NCBI RefSeq assembly: GCF_965638725.1 | Contig: NC_134950.1 | Location: 146,745,636-146,809,635, forward strand | Reading direction: 5' to 3' | Length of the DNA: 64,000 nt | Source of the DNA: Aptenodytes patagonicus | Taxonomy: Eukaryota; Chordata; Aves; Sphenisciformes; Spheniscidae | Shown: one piece after another, positions 22,701 to 35,800 of the stretch | How positions within the stretch are numbered: position 1 is the stretch's first letter | Layout: each line of letters opens with the position of its first letter | Made by a program: the position numbers and the translations under genes | Notes under the pieces: generated by a model | The model's input: only the letters and a program-made list of their open reading frames with translations | Databases searched by the model: none | What the model was told of the DNA's origin: nothing

Positions 22701-25700
22701 TACATTGCAATTAAGATGCATTTTATTTACTGCACTGCCTTTGATTTCAATAAGCTGTAAATTTTATTTAACTTACAACTAAGAGAAGCTGTTTGGTTCT
22801 TTCTACGTGTTTGAGAAATTTGTGGCCCATCCCTTTGTTTGCATGTGCACCTTCAATCAGTCCTGGGAGATCAGCCACTGAAATCTAGGAAAACAAAAGT
22901 TTCAAACAAAAGATTTCCAACAAGCAAAAATGGTGATCTTGAACTATCAACACCTATTATCATTTTTTATAAACAAAAGAACCCAGACAAAGGAATGTCA
23001 GGAATATCTATTTTGAGAGACTCCTTTTACAACTATGTGTATTCTTTGGAATTGTGCGGGGGATCAGTTCTCTGGCAGTATGCATTGGCTGTTTCAATAC
23101 ATTTAGAATCTATCATCAGAAGCAGATTTAAACAAAATGCTACTATTACACAGACATTGTGCTCCTCACGTTCCCCTGTCTATTTATTTATAGCTGCCTG
23201 CAAAGTAGAAAATGGAGGGTAATAATACCTCGGCAGAGATCTTGCAAAATTTACCTATTATCTGAGAATAAAAGAGACTCTGAAAGGCACGAAGATTAGG
23301 CTATCACGGTTGTATAGAATTCAAACTGTCACTGGAAAAGAAAGTAAAGTATGTTTCTTGTGGCTACAGAGGATCGTTATTCCAAATGCAAACCCACTTA
23401 ACATTGTTCCCCAGAGTGTGAGAAGCTCCAAGAATTTGTCTTCTGCTCTTCAACTGAAATGAGATTTTGATTAGTATATCAGCTTCCAACGAGAGCCCAG
23501 CAAAGACTGCCACAACGGACAGGGATCTTGTCATTTTCTCTGCTGGCTGAAAGGGTTGTACACAGTTGTAAAGGAGAGCTGAGACAGACTGAAAAAGAGC
23601 AGAATACTAAACCCCCCACATATCTACTCATTAACTCACAGAAAGTAAGACAGACAGTGAAGCAAGGAGCAGCAAAAGTAGGGTCTTCAACTCTATCTAA
23701 TACCCATTTAGACAGCAACTGGACTCAATTAAACAATGCCCAAAGCCAGCACACAATACAATTTCCAGTGTGCTATCTATTGCAGAAGGGGGCTTTCTGC
23801 TACGAGTGAGTTACACTCCCACTCATGTGTCACACTAACTTTTAACCATTATGCATTTCCTAAATATTTGAAGCCTTGCTTCAGAATTTTCCATCTACAG
23901 AGACATGAGATACAGCTGGATGAACCACAGACTTGTAACCAGAAACAGGGAGAGAATAATTGAAACGAGGAGAGAATAACTAGAGAGTTAGAACAGAAAC
24001 ATCCACTTCCTGGTGTGATGTGTTTGGGTGCTGTAGTACCATCATCATCACCTTTTTCCCCAACTTTATTTCTCTTTCAAAGAATATTTTTTTATGGAGC
24101 TCAAAGAAACTCATATTCTCTCAAAACAGCACTTGGTTCTGATATTCTGGGAGAAAATGAAAATGCTTCTGCTAGTTTCCATGATCTGGTACTAAGACCT
24201 GAACCCAGACTCATACTCAGATCCTCTACTTTTGTCTCTTTTCTTTTCCAAGTAGTAATGACAGACGGCACCAGGTAACTTGCATGTATTTTCTTCTTTA
24301 TAATGTATTAAGATAAAATAAGCAACTTGCTACATATTTCCTTAAAAACGTCAATGTTCTGTAGGGAAAAAAAAAAGATATAATGAGCCAGTCTCCCTTG
24401 AGTGATACAGGACAGTCACCTCAATTATTGCTTGTAACTGCTTACATTGTTTTGCTTTCAGCAGTTGCAATACTGAGAGCTGAAGTACTTCCTCTTACTC
24501 ACACATGCTCCCTGTGATCACAGTCACTAGTTCCTTTGATTTTAGAAAAGAGATATTTTGTCCATATAGTTCCTATATAGCACCCAACACATATAAAAAC
24601 CACAAACTGCAGAAACAGCCAACAATAAGGGTCATTGGCTATGATGTGAAACAGACTGCAGAAAAGAAAGCCAGGAGTGCAAGTAGTTCTCCTGCTGGAG
24701 AAAGATACACCAGTAAGAGCAAGAGGTCCTGATTCATGGCAGGTAGTTAGTTTTTCTAAAAGGCTACAAACAATCCTGTTATTTGCAGCACAGCTTTCTA
24801 GGATAAGTTACCCTAAACTAGCAGATAAAATGAATATACAAAAAATTTCCCTTAGATGTGTGCATCTCTACAGGGAACCTGACAAACTAGACTTACTTCC
24901 TTTAATGCAGTTTTGTTAAAGGTTGTTAAATGAAGGTTTCAAGCACCAGCTACTGAATCCCCCTAAGATTATTGCTTCTGAAAGCGAAAAGAGGAGTTTT
25001 CTGTCTTTCCACATCTGAGAGGTATGCTTTTCTGGTTAACTCATCTGAAACCCTTTTATGCATTCACCTTTTATCTTGGAAGTGATGAGTCCAGTACTGC
25101 ATGTATCATACACTTCAAAAACAAAATAAAAGCACATCAAAGAATATTCAACCTTGAGGAACCAAAATGTTTGCTGTAACCTTACATGAACTTGAGGTCC
25201 AAAATCTATTGAGTCTCACTTAGCATTGGTTTTCCCTGCAGTGGATACGGTAGAAAGGATTCCAGGCACCACACAATTATCTGACAACTTTACCTGAAGA
25301 AGCTGGGTGGAACTGTGTTCACAAAAATTAAGGTGGTAGGGCAGTAGCTCCACCAGTCCTCCAGAGCTACAGCCTACCACAAAAGGAACTGAACCCAGGT
25401 ACCTCACGTCCCAGGTAGTGCACTATCCTGGCTGTTCAGGCAATCACTATCATCACTTCATGCTATTTCAGTTTTTTATTAAAAAAACCACAAAACAAAA
25501 CACAAACCCCACACCAAACCCCCAAAAGAAGTTAGAGCAGCCAACCTAGAAAGCCAGAACAGTAAATTATGGTAACTGGGTTACATTCACTAAATTCCCT
25601 GTCATTCACTACTGCAGATCTGCAGCTATTGGACAAATTTGCCACTGTTTAAAATCCATTCTGAAAATGACTCATTCATTCCAGAGCTCTCTGTATAGCC

Positions 25701-28700
25701 AACTTGCAGAAAATTTGCCTCTTCTAAATAAAAATAACAGGTTAGTCTCTGAAACAATGAATTTTTAAAGTCCTAAACTTAACAAGAGTATACTAGGACA
25801 CAGCAATCTCAATTCCATACACAAGGCTCACAACTCTATTATAATAAAGCAGGATTAGAACCTCAGAAAGGAGACAAGGGAAATGAGAAGTCATTTATTA
25901 AAGTGACTTTAATAAATGTCACTTTATGACTTTCAATGTCACATTACTGCATTTGGCTATAAAGTGCTCTTCTTACTACTTCATAAAAAAAGTACTTTCT
26001 CCACAACTCTCGTAAAGTCCATGTAATTGCATTTTATATCTATATATTATAGATACACATATGAAAAAGCCTACACGTTTCCTTTTTCCTTTCTGAAGTT
26101 ACGTTAAGCAACATAACTAATCATTATATACAGCTTTAATGAACAACCAGAATGAACTTTCATACCAACCTGCTTATAATCTGCATACATGATCTTTCCC
26201 AGTTCAGGCTGTATTGTTGTAACTATGACAAGGGAAAAAAAGAGGAGGGGAAGAAAACAAAACTGTTTTTAACATTTTTAAAAATGTTAATATTACAAAA
26301 CATTTAAATGTTGCAGGACTTTCTCACTTCATATTTAAATGAAACAACTGTTCAGTAGCAGAAAAAAAATAAGCCAAATGGGATGTTAAGAATTACTGGA
26401 AAAGGAATAAAGAAAAAGCAAAACAAGACAGAACAAAATTAGACCACTCAAAAAACCAGTGGTTCACCAAATCTTGGCACTGTCTGCAGTGCTGTTCCCA
26501 TCATCTCAAAAAAGGAATAGAGGAGTTAGAAATCTCAGACACAAAAATGATTATCCAGACTACGGAACAGCTTCCAAACAGGGAAAAATAACGAAAGACA
26601 AAGTGAGATAGGACTCTTCAAACTGAGGAAAAATATAAAAAGGCTGTAGAGAATCAGGAGTAGTGCAAGAAGATCAGTAGGAATTATTAGTACTTGTACT
26701 CTTGCTTTTTAATTAAAGAATGATCAGACAACCAATCCCAATTTACTGACAGAAAAATAATAAAAATTTTCTGTCCATTTTTCAGCGGACAGATTCAAGA
26801 CCAAAATCTTACTCTGTTGCAAGAACAGGTGGTAGCTATTTCCACAGCATACAAGATGTTTATGCAAAGGAACTTGATGGTGCATATTCAGTAGATTGAG
26901 CATATTACACACCACAGAGAGTCTCAGATGCAATAAAATGCGCTGAGACTAAAATAAATGTTAAATAGACCCTGAACCCACAGGTTGAAGCACTATGAGG
27001 GTGTACACAAGAAAAACTGAGGTAGTTAAAGGAACTGGATACTAAAACAGCAAGTCTCTCTTTGAAGTATTTCTTATAATTAAAAATCTGCGTAACGTAT
27101 TTAGCAGGCAACATGGTTATCCCCTATTCTTTAATATAAACTTGCAAACCAAGTCAGAGAAAAGACTTCTTGCTCTCATGAAATATTACTGCTCTAGAAA
27201 TAAGAGTATGAACTTACATGCATAATTTGCAATCTCAGGTTTGGCATGAGAAATTTTGCTTAACAAGGATGATTTTCCTGCATTTGGAAACCTAGAAGGA
27301 AAGTCAGGATTTATACATTGAATAAACACACATGTGATTCCTGTGTATTTTATTACCAAATACACTATATTACCTTAGTCAAACTCAATGCTATCAACTA
27401 ATTTTTGCAGACACATTTACTCAGACTTTTATTTAAAAAAAAAAAACCACAAACCAAAACCAGATCATTATGATTTTTTTTTTAAAAATCGAATCCAAAT
27501 AATTTTTCTAAAACCAACAATGCTTCCCAAGGATGCAGGCAGGAGAGGTATGTAAATACACATGTAAGAGATTTAAGGGAAATCTTTCAAAGTCACTCGG
27601 GTGGAAACACAGCGTAAGCATCCAGGTCTACTTGAATTCAGTCTTCACATGCTATAGCTAATTTTGTAAATTATGTTTACATTCTAAACACCTGTCATGC
27701 AAATGCATCTTATCAGTTGGATTTACAGTCTTTTGGTATACAAATCATGGTTAATGAAACATTCTACAATTTAAGTACCAATGATATCTGTGCTACAGTT
27801 TAGCTACTGCAGCAAAGCATATATAAACTCCGTAAGTACATCTATATGGAGGGGAGGGGGGAAGAGTGAGAGACTTTGTGTATATAGACACACAAACACA
27901 CATACACACACAGTTCGTTTATGTTTTTAAGGCAACAAAGTTGTATGAGGGATCCTGAAATTAGGACTAACCTGCTTTGTTACCAAATAAACCAAAAAGA
28001 ATGCCAGCGAAGCCCTAGGAGCTGGTCTGTGCAGACCTGACTGTTGTAAACTTTTCCCTTTACAAGGGATAGCTATACCTGCATACTACAACAAAAACAT
28101 TCCTTAAGGGACACGGTAGCATTTACAAAAGCTTCTTCACAGAATACATCTACCCATTGAAATGGAAACCTAAGTTAAAATGGAAATTATAACACATGCT
28201 TATTTTAAAGATTAATCTGAGCTGTAAAAGACAATAGCCTTGATCCATGTCAAACTTGAAGCTAATGCTGACATCAGAGGATAGACTATAGTCCTTATTC
28301 ATAGCACCTGCTCCATACGGGAGACCACGCAAGACTTGTGTTCCAGTCAAATTCACAGAGAGTTATTCAGAACAACATTTCAGTGCAACACTGATCAAAG
28401 AAATCTATGTCTACAGGCAACTGAACATTGGTCACAAGATACAAAGGCATGTGTCACACAGAAAACCATATACTCTCCACTTGAATATATGCAGAATTAT
28501 GACCTGTTAACAGGGACAACTAATAAGAACATGAGCTAATGAAAAACAAGACTAGTATTACGTTAAGGGGCCTTATAAAGGGGTTGTATACAGGACTTTC
28601 TTAAACAAGAAAGAAACATCATGACTCTTCTTATAACAGGAAAACTATTGAGGGTAGTTATAATGCGCTCTGATGTTGAAAGGTGCCTTAAAGACATTCT

Positions 28701-31700
28701 GGAAGGTTACTCTGGTCATCTCCTCAAGCGAGTATTTTATTTCCACTGAGGTACAATATGCTCTTTGAAGTTTAAATTGCAACCTACACTACACATCACA
28801 ACCTGTACCCAAACCTGATGGACCTTTCTCAAGTCTATGTTTTTTGCCTGATCTAATAGCAAACCACTTGCAAATCTACTGAAGTAAAAATAACAAAGAG
28901 ATCAAAGTACAACCACAAACTATCAGAGGCTGATTCATACTCTCAGCAAGAAAATAATATGCTCCTCTAATTAATTGATACTGATTCTTTTTATCCATTT
29001 TAAAGGGAAACTGTCAGCTAAAATACAAGCCAAAATGCAAGATTAAAGAAGCACCAGTGTCATAAAACTCCTATATTTTCACACACTCTAAAACAAGAAA
29101 AAAATTCTTTATCATGTAATTACTGAAGACCACTTGAAAATTACAGAACTTTAGATAAATCTGATATTAACAGAATTATTTCTAAAAAGCAAGAAAAGAA
29201 AAATGTAGGTAGAAAACCATGCTGTCTTCAAATTTCTATTCTTTAATGGTATATACCAATTAGACTATTTCCACCTCAAACCCCTCGTCGTTTTATGTTT
29301 CCTATGGTTTTTATGAATAAGGACCACAGGGCAGGGGTGGGGGGTAGTAGATGCTGAGTAGACCAATACTTTTACAATTGTAGTTTGTTGAAAGCTTTCT
29401 CCAAATAAAAATATATTTATCTGCATTGTTACAAAGCAGCAACATCAAAATGCAAATCCTACTAGTTTGTAATTACTTCCTTCCAACGTTCCAAGCTGTT
29501 TATTTGGGAGAGTAGGCTATGTAGCCTTTGAAACTCTCTTTACAACTACTACTGAAGGGATCCACTTGTGCCAGTACCATAAAGTCAAAGATGCAATATG
29601 GATAGTGTTCTTGGCTGTTTTGCACCTCCTACTTACTTCATAAATATTAGCTAATAGTATTTTGATAATCACTGCAATTGCTAAATTCAATTATATTCAT
29701 AATTATATATTATCCTGATTCATGAAGCTCTTCGCCCACAAAAGCATAACCAATACTTTCCAAATTTTAAAATTAATTTTAATAGGTTTGAACTCTATCT
29801 GATTTTTGCAAACTGCAAGTAATTTAAGTGGCAAAGCAAATGTACAGTAACGCTCATTCTCCAAACTCTCAAATTTCTTTGAAATCTACTACTTTGTTTT
29901 CTAGTATCAGTTCTCAAACTACAGTACTTACCCAACTAAGCCAACATCTGCTATAAGTTTCAAATCAAGACGAACAATTCGCCTCTGACCTTTGCAAGGC
30001 ACGAAGTTTGTTGCCAAAGAGCCTCCAAGACCTCCACGAGCTGCTAGGAATCTCTCTCCTGCTGCATTAAGCTCTCCTGCAAATAAATTCACTAGTGAAA
30101 AAGCACAATCCCCTGCAGTAGTTCAGTTGTGATTTTCCACTTATATCTATCTTCAATGAAGAGACGGTTTTCTGCACGCTTCCTTACAAGAGCTGTGCAC
30201 TCAGGGTCATGGTATTTTTCCTTCTTTGGAAACAAATGAAAGCAATCACACCCCAGTATTCCCCTCTGTCATATAGTTAGTCACTCCAAGAAAAGTGCTA
30301 AGTACAGGCAGGCAAAGTATGGCCAAGATGGTAGTTCTGAAGCCTCCAACACATGAATTCAAGAATGCAAGGAAAAATCTGCATTGATAGAGATGTGGCG
30401 ACAGCAAACTCTTCAGATGTTCTGTATTTTTTCATTAAGATGCAGGCTATAATATCTCCCTTAGGGTTAGAATGTTAGAATAACAAAAAAAAAAAAAAGC
30501 AACATTTGTATATATAATTCAAGGATGCCTTTAGACACTGACATGCCTACATCCAGTTCTTGCCATACATCCAATTTTGTTAAACATCCAAATCAGAGTA
30601 ATTTGTGAATTCAGTTTGAACTCTGAACAGTATGAGAAGAAAAACTCTGAGAAACTGCAAAGGAACCATTGAGAGCTATTCCAAGAGCACTGTATTGAAA
30701 GAGATCTTCCTGGTTACTACCAAGTACCACCCTTTGAAAAAGAGTAAAAAATGGGTATTTTAGATAACCTGAAATGTTGATACTCAGCAAGGATCTTTAT
30801 CTTTTAAGCAATGTCATAATTCAGTAAAGTTATAGGGACACTTACCTGAGTTTATGGACACATAATTTATGTAAAGTCATTCATGATTCTGTGGAGGATC
30901 CATATGGCTTCCAGCCTTTAACACTTGTTTGCAAGGGCAATTTTCTTTCTGCTGCATATAGTGATACAAACTAACTACTGCTAATTTCTGGAAGGGGTCC
31001 TTGCTTTTCCAACAATTTCTACAGTGTATTTTTTGTCAACGATTTGTCCAAACAAAGGAAAACACACACACATTTTGGGAGATGTGTAACCTTAAAACAT
31101 CCTAGTGTTAGAAGTCTGCTAGATGCTATCAATAAATATGACAGTATCTACTAGGTACATTAAAACAAAGCAAAAGTTCTTACCAATCTGCTTCCCATCA
31201 TCACAAAGAACTGAAATTCCCAGAGGCACATGAACTTCACAATCTTTTCCTTTTTCACCTTTTAGTGCTTTAACACTGGGAGGAATTAAACCAGGCTTAG
31301 TAACTTAAGCTGACATTTTGCTTTCCGGAAAAGATGTATATAACAACTTTCATCAAACAGACTCTTACCTGCTGTTGGCTCCTGTTCCAGCTACAAATCG
31401 CTTCTGGGGATATCTGTCCCTAATGCTCTTTAAGGTAGTTCTTTCTCGGGCAACGAACCAGACATCACCACCTCTTCCTCCTTCCCCACCTAGACGAGGA
31501 TAACCCATTCCACCAGTTCCTCCTCTCACATAGAGCCGTAAATCGTCTATGAAGTTGCCATACTAACAAAACAACAGTTTCGTATCAGTATTATGTTCTG
31601 CTTATATTCGTTTTGTAGACATGTGAGTAAAACTGCTCGGATAGAGCTTTTCCCTGATGGCAATAATGAAAGTTCAGCAAACAGACACGTAACCCTCCAA

Positions 31701-32226
31701 AATATGTTTTAATACGAGAAATCTTTGATGTTTCTTCCCCGGCAGCGACGCCTCACGGCACGCCTGCTCGGCCTGCAGAGCCCGAGGCAGAGGGACGGGG
31801 CGCGGCCCTGCCTCCGCGCCGGGCCCCGGCGCCCACGGAGACACGCGTGCCACCGTGGCGGCACCTCACCGCGCACCCTGCCCGGCACCGTGCCTCCGCC
31901 CCGGCACGTACAGGCCCCCTGCGAGGAGGCCGCTTGGCGGAGACGGTGCCTGGGGAGTGAGGCGGGGCCCCTGCAAACCGCCGGGAGCCGCGGGTCAGCC
32001 CGGGGGAAGGAAAGCGGGCATTCGCCTGGGACGTGCCCGCGGAGCGACCCACCAGCCCGCCCCGGAGAGGCCGCGGGGCCGGGAGCGGGACCGCGGCTCC
32101 CCGCCTGCCCTTCCCGCCGCCCGGACCCTGCCTGCGTGGGGTTGCACGCACGCAGGGCCCGTCCCCACCGCTCCCCGGGCCGGGCGCACTGACCTTTCGC
32201 AGCACCGCCCTTCCACACCGCACCAT
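19520..32226 (-). CDS. GTPBP10: GTP-binding protein 10 (Obg-type GTPase), ten coding exons
   Basis: Joined exons (transcript order): 32194-32226, 31369-31562, 31184-31275, 29932-30076, 27218-27291, 26170-26222, 22777-22884, 22183-22260, 20499-20622, 19520-19740. All introns are GT-AG, phases agree, and the total is 373 codons plus stop (human 387 aa). The N-terminal Obg fold is glycine-rich ([17 protein letters not shown], residues about 24-40). The G domain has P-loop GFPNAGKS at 155-162, the G2 threonines after F180, DLPG at 202-205, NKMD at 278-281 and a G5 loop reading VST, not the usual SA, near 324-326. The human protein is mitochondrial and acts in late assembly of the large mitoribosomal subunit. 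A solo LTR lies in intron 8. The promoter is the CpG island around exon 1. Confidence 0.96.
20499..20622 (-). CDS. GTPBP10: GTPBP10 coding exon 9 (G4)
   Basis: Encodes [20 protein letters not shown] and then MD, completing the guanine-specificity motif NKMD. A solo LTR lies 115 bp upstream of its acceptor. Confidence 0.95.
20738..21318 (-). mobile_element. Solo LTR, ERV family A (copy in GTPBP10 intron 8)
   Basis: A full-length LTR in minus orientation, flanked by a perfect 5-bp duplication, CTAGG at 20733-20737 and 21319-21323. It carries an intact CRE (21055-21062), the TACATAAA box and an ATTAAA hexamer on the minus strand. It is in the same sense as GTPBP10. Confidence 0.94.
22183..22260 (-). 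CDS. GTPBP10: GTPBP10 coding exon 8
   Basis: 26 codons, VDISGFQLS to LLLTK, phase 0 at both ends. Confidence 0.94.
22777..22884 (-). CDS. GTPBP10: GTPBP10 coding exon 7 (G3)
   Basis: 36 codons with [19 protein letters not shown], the Obg G3 and switch II signature. Confidence 0.96.
25892..25918. repeat. Perfect inverted repeat, 13-bp arms
   Basis: CATTTATTAAAGT, one G, then its exact reverse complement. It lies in GTPBP10 intron 6, far from exons. Confidence 0.8.
26170..26222 (-). CDS. GTPBP10: GTPBP10 coding exon 6
   Basis: 53 nt encoding [17 protein letters not shown], the switch I/G2 region. The acceptor CATAG is preceded by a long pyrimidine tract. Confidence 0.93.
26269..26290. repeat. 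Perfect 22-bp palindrome near GTPBP10 exon 6
   Basis: The half-site TTAACATTTTT is followed directly by its reverse complement. It lies 46-67 nt upstream of the exon 6 acceptor in the direction of transcription, just outside the pyrimidine tract. Confidence 0.85.
27218..27291 (-). CDS. GTPBP10: GTPBP10 coding exon 5 (P-loop)
   Basis: Encodes [18 protein letters not shown], the G1 nucleotide-binding loop. 74 nt, donor GTAAGTTC. Confidence 0.95.
29932..30076 (-). CDS. GTPBP10: GTPBP10 coding exon 4
   Basis: Encodes [15 protein letters not shown], the last part of the Obg fold, and [11 protein letters not shown] leading into the P-loop. Donor GG|GTAAGT. Confidence 0.95.
31184..31275 (-). CDS. 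GTPBP10: GTPBP10 coding exon 3
   Basis: Encodes the Obg-fold strand [18 protein letters not shown] and onward. The 92 nt preserve phase with both neighbours; intron 2 is only 93 bp. Confidence 0.95.
31369..31562 (-). CDS. GTPBP10: GTPBP10 coding exon 2
   Basis: Encodes [11 protein letters not shown] and the glycine-rich Obg loop through GTGANS. Acceptor TTAG, donor GTAAGAGT, 194 nt. Confidence 0.95.
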
Positions 32227-32860
32227 GGTGGGAGCCTCCGCCCGGGCCCGGCCTGCGGCGGCGGGAGAGGAGGGAAGGGGCGGGCCGGGGCAGTGGCAGC
32301 GGCCCCGGCCCCTGAGGCGCGGGGTGGGCGGGGCCCGGCCCCAGGGGGCTGTGTGGAGAGGACAGGGCAGGAGGGCGGGCGGAGTCAGCGCCCAGGTGCC
32401 GGGGGTCTGGCTGCCGGCCGGGGGAGCGCGGAGGGAAGCAAACAACTGCCCCGACTCCCATCTTGCCGGCGGCCGCCATGACGGCGGCGGCGGGGCGAGG
32501 CGGGACCGTGTCCCGCGCAGGCGCGGCCCTACCCGCTCCCGGCCGCGCGAGGCTGTGGAGGCTCCTCGCCGTCGTCCCGCCGCGGCCTGGCGAGGCCGTT
32601 CCCGCGGGGCCGGTTCCCCCGGAGCCGCCGGCGCGGCAAGGGACAGGCCTGGTTTGCTGCAACGTGTCAGCCCCTCGCTCCAGTCCTCCCTGGCCCCCAA
32701 AGCATCTCAGGCGGAGAGGCGCTAGGGCATTTCGGGCCGAGGTGCGGGCAGGGGCGCCTGAGGGGAGAGCAAGGCCCCGGCTGCCGGAGCTGCGAGGTTT
32801 CGGGCAAGATCCGCAATCCCGAGCAGCCTGTTCTCCCTGGCAGCTGTATGCCGGTTAGAT
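31735..32860 (-). promoter_or_regulatory. GTPBP10: CpG island and promoter of GTPBP10
   Basis: A GC- and CpG-dense block around GTPBP10 exon 1, extending into intron 1. No TATA box is evident. An ATGGCGGC core and an AAGATGGG near 32456-32480 on the minus strand resemble YY1 sites near start sites of housekeeping genes. Long ORFs on both strands here come from the composition. Confidence 0.75.
32194..32226 (-). CDS. GTPBP10: GTPBP10 coding exon 1
   Basis: Eleven codons, [11 protein letters not shown], ending in phase 0 at AAG|GTCAGT. Length and start match the human first coding exon. Confidence 0.9.
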
Positions 32861-35800
32861 ACAGCACCTACTGTTGGCTTTGCTCATGCAGTTGGACCCT
32901 TTGAAGCCTGTTGGTCATATTGCTGATGTGCTCTCTCTCAAGAAATTGGGACCTGACCTTTCAACGAGGCTAATTTTCAGGATAAGGACGACCGTGTTGA
33001 AAGTACATGGCTTTATTACGGCTTATAGTGCTTTGCATTTCTTAAATGGTCGCAAATGAGAAACTATTTTGTAAATCACGACATTAGTAAGGTCAGAAGG
33101 GTAAAATTGGTGAAAAAATGCCCCCAAGTTAATTCTTTCACAAGTCCTCATTTTGTAGATAAGTATTTTTCAGGCAGTATGAGGATTTTTTCAGTGTTGT
33201 TTTTTTTTAAAGCACAAATCCTCATGAAAAAGTAAATATTCTATTCCTTCTTACAGCTTTTCCACAAGGTCATGCATTCTCACTTGCAGTTGTTAGCTAC
33301 CTGAGGAGAATCATTACCATTCACAGTAATTTAATACTAAAAATAAGTTCAACAACGGATTTTATCTGTTACATAATAAAAAACCAATTTAGAAAACAGT
33401 GTTGTTCCATATACATGCTAAATGGCCCAACAGAACATTTAAGCAGTATCCAGGATGTATCACAACGTGTGAGTGTTGTCCAGTGCCATTTTAAGAATGT
33501 AAATTTGTTTTTGTTAGTTGTTCGCTAGTTTTGTTTCTTAGTTGCTTCATGGCCTAGGACACCAGATTTGGAAACTGGATTTACCAAATATATGCAAAAT
33601 AATAGTTACATGGTTAGATTCTTCTGCGTATTATTGTTTGGTCTTTATGTTTGCTGTAATCTTGCTTTATTTTATACACTATAATTAGGCCAATACCTAC
33701 ATTTAAAAAGCCTACCTATATATAGTTCTACGTAGTCATTAGTTAATTAGGGTAAAGGAACCTTCAATTTGCTAAAATTTTAGATATAAATTAGGGAAAA
33801 AATATTTTTAAAAGAAATCAGGGAAGAATGACTAAAAAATCCAAATTCCTAATCCTGTGCTTTTCAGCTGACCCACACTTCTCTCTCTGACTTAAAAAAG
33901 CAATCTGTTTATTTTGCAACTGGGTTATTCAGAAGACGGTACAAAAGCAGCGTGGCTGTCATTCAGAATGATTATTCCTGATGGCTTTTGATGATCTTGA
34001 TGAATGGATAAAATAATAACATACTTCAGTTGAATACAGTTTTACAAGATACTACAGTACGAAATGTTATTTTTTTGTCTTGAAGTGTCATATTCCATGG
34101 GAGTTATTAGTAGTATTTTTAGGAGGCCTTAGTCCCCTTTATGAACCTTTTCCTTCCACCTACATGTATGGAAAAAATACATTCAAAAGCTTTTCACTCT
34201 GTTGACTATTACTGACCTGCTTTTTCTGCTGTTCCATGTTCTATTTACCAGTCAACTACATATTCTGTTCCAGCTAAAAATACTTCTAATTTCTACCAAC
34301 GGGACATGCTTGTATCACACTGTTAAAGAATTTTTAGAGCAGAAGATTTTTCAGTGATATAAGTGGGAGAGCAGGAGATGTGACTATTGTCTAGTGAGCC
34401 TAAGTTAAATCCCCCGAATTCGAAGTATGCCTTTCCTCAGTGCCAAAGTAGTTTCACCACGTGGAGAAAGGCAAGATGGATCATGTGAATGGCAGAACAG
34501 AAACAGCAAAAAATGCAAAACTCCACGTCATGCTTTCACATCATGGGGACTACATCTGCAGTTCTGAAACAGGTGATACGTAATACCTAGCAGTGAGTGT
34601 TTTGAACAGATCTGTTAAGAATGTTATAAGATGACTGGAAAATAGCAAGCATGGGTCTGGCCTTGTACTTGAGGCATTTAACTGAGGGGTCCTAGCTGAG
34701 AGGCTTTGTTGGCTGAGACTCCCTCTACACTCGGTGGTGAGAGGTGTCTCCAGAGGACAAGCCACATCATGAATGGCTCCCTGTGGATCCCCGTCTCTCT
34801 CTCTGTTAAGTCTTTGAAGTTAGGTGTGCTGAACCTGGACTGTAATTGCTTATCGTTGAAAAGAAGAAAAGTGACCTGGCCAACCACAGACCCCGAAGCC
34901 TGGTCTCAATCTCAATACAAAGCTTTGGAAAAACTCAAATTTGCCATGTGTCCTGGGAAGGAATCAGAATACGGGGGTTAGGAGAGAAATTGTGAAGTGA
35001 GATAGCCACAAACAAGGTTGAAAAGGAAGATGTCAGGCTTAAAGGGTTGGTTTTAGGATGGTCTTATTTGGTATTTTTTGTAGTAGCCCTGATAAAACCA
35101 GCAATAGCATACTGATGAAATCTGGTAATGATATATACTTAGGAATCATCATAAGTACAGAGAGTATCTCAGGAGATGTATTTTCATTTAAAGTAGGGAG
35201 GTATTCATGTCATCGTTTAAGGCCCTGGTGAAATCTCATTTGGGGTACTGTGAAAACTTCTAATTAATTGTTCTATAGCTGAGCTAAGGTTGAACTGAAA
35301 GAGGGGTAGAGGGAGGTTAGGCGCATCACCAGAGAGCTCGAGAGCCTTTTGTACAAACAGATTTTAGGGTGGCTCAGCTTGTTTACTTCAATAAAACGAA
35401 AACAGAGAGGAGATATGAGTGCTGTCTATAAATACATCAGGAAAGTAAACATGAAGGATGAAAACCATTTAATTTGCAGGGCAATGTTGACACAAGAACA
35501 AACGGATATGTACTATTCATTAATAAATATAACAGGAAATTAGAAGAATGTTTCTAGTCATTACAGCAATCCAATTCTGAAACAGCTTTTCCATGGAATT
35601 AGTGCGAGCAAAAATATACCTGGTTTTAATACGGCGCTTGATAAATTTATGAGACGATTGTCCAACAGAGCTTTCTGTAGCGGCAGGGAACTAGGCCCTA
35701 TCATTCAGGAGGACCTTTCTGGTCTGTGTTACCATGCCAATTCATAGTACAAACAGCAGAACATTTTGTCCAGATTTATGGTTCATAATATGGGAAGGAC

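Noticed and set aside
31709..32725. Very long overlapping ORFs on both strands (up to 317 codons)
   Set aside because: They lie in the GTPBP10 CpG island, where stop codons are rare. They overlap each other in several frames, are Arg/Pro/Gly/Ala-rich without domains, and cover GTPBP10 exon 1 in the wrong frame.
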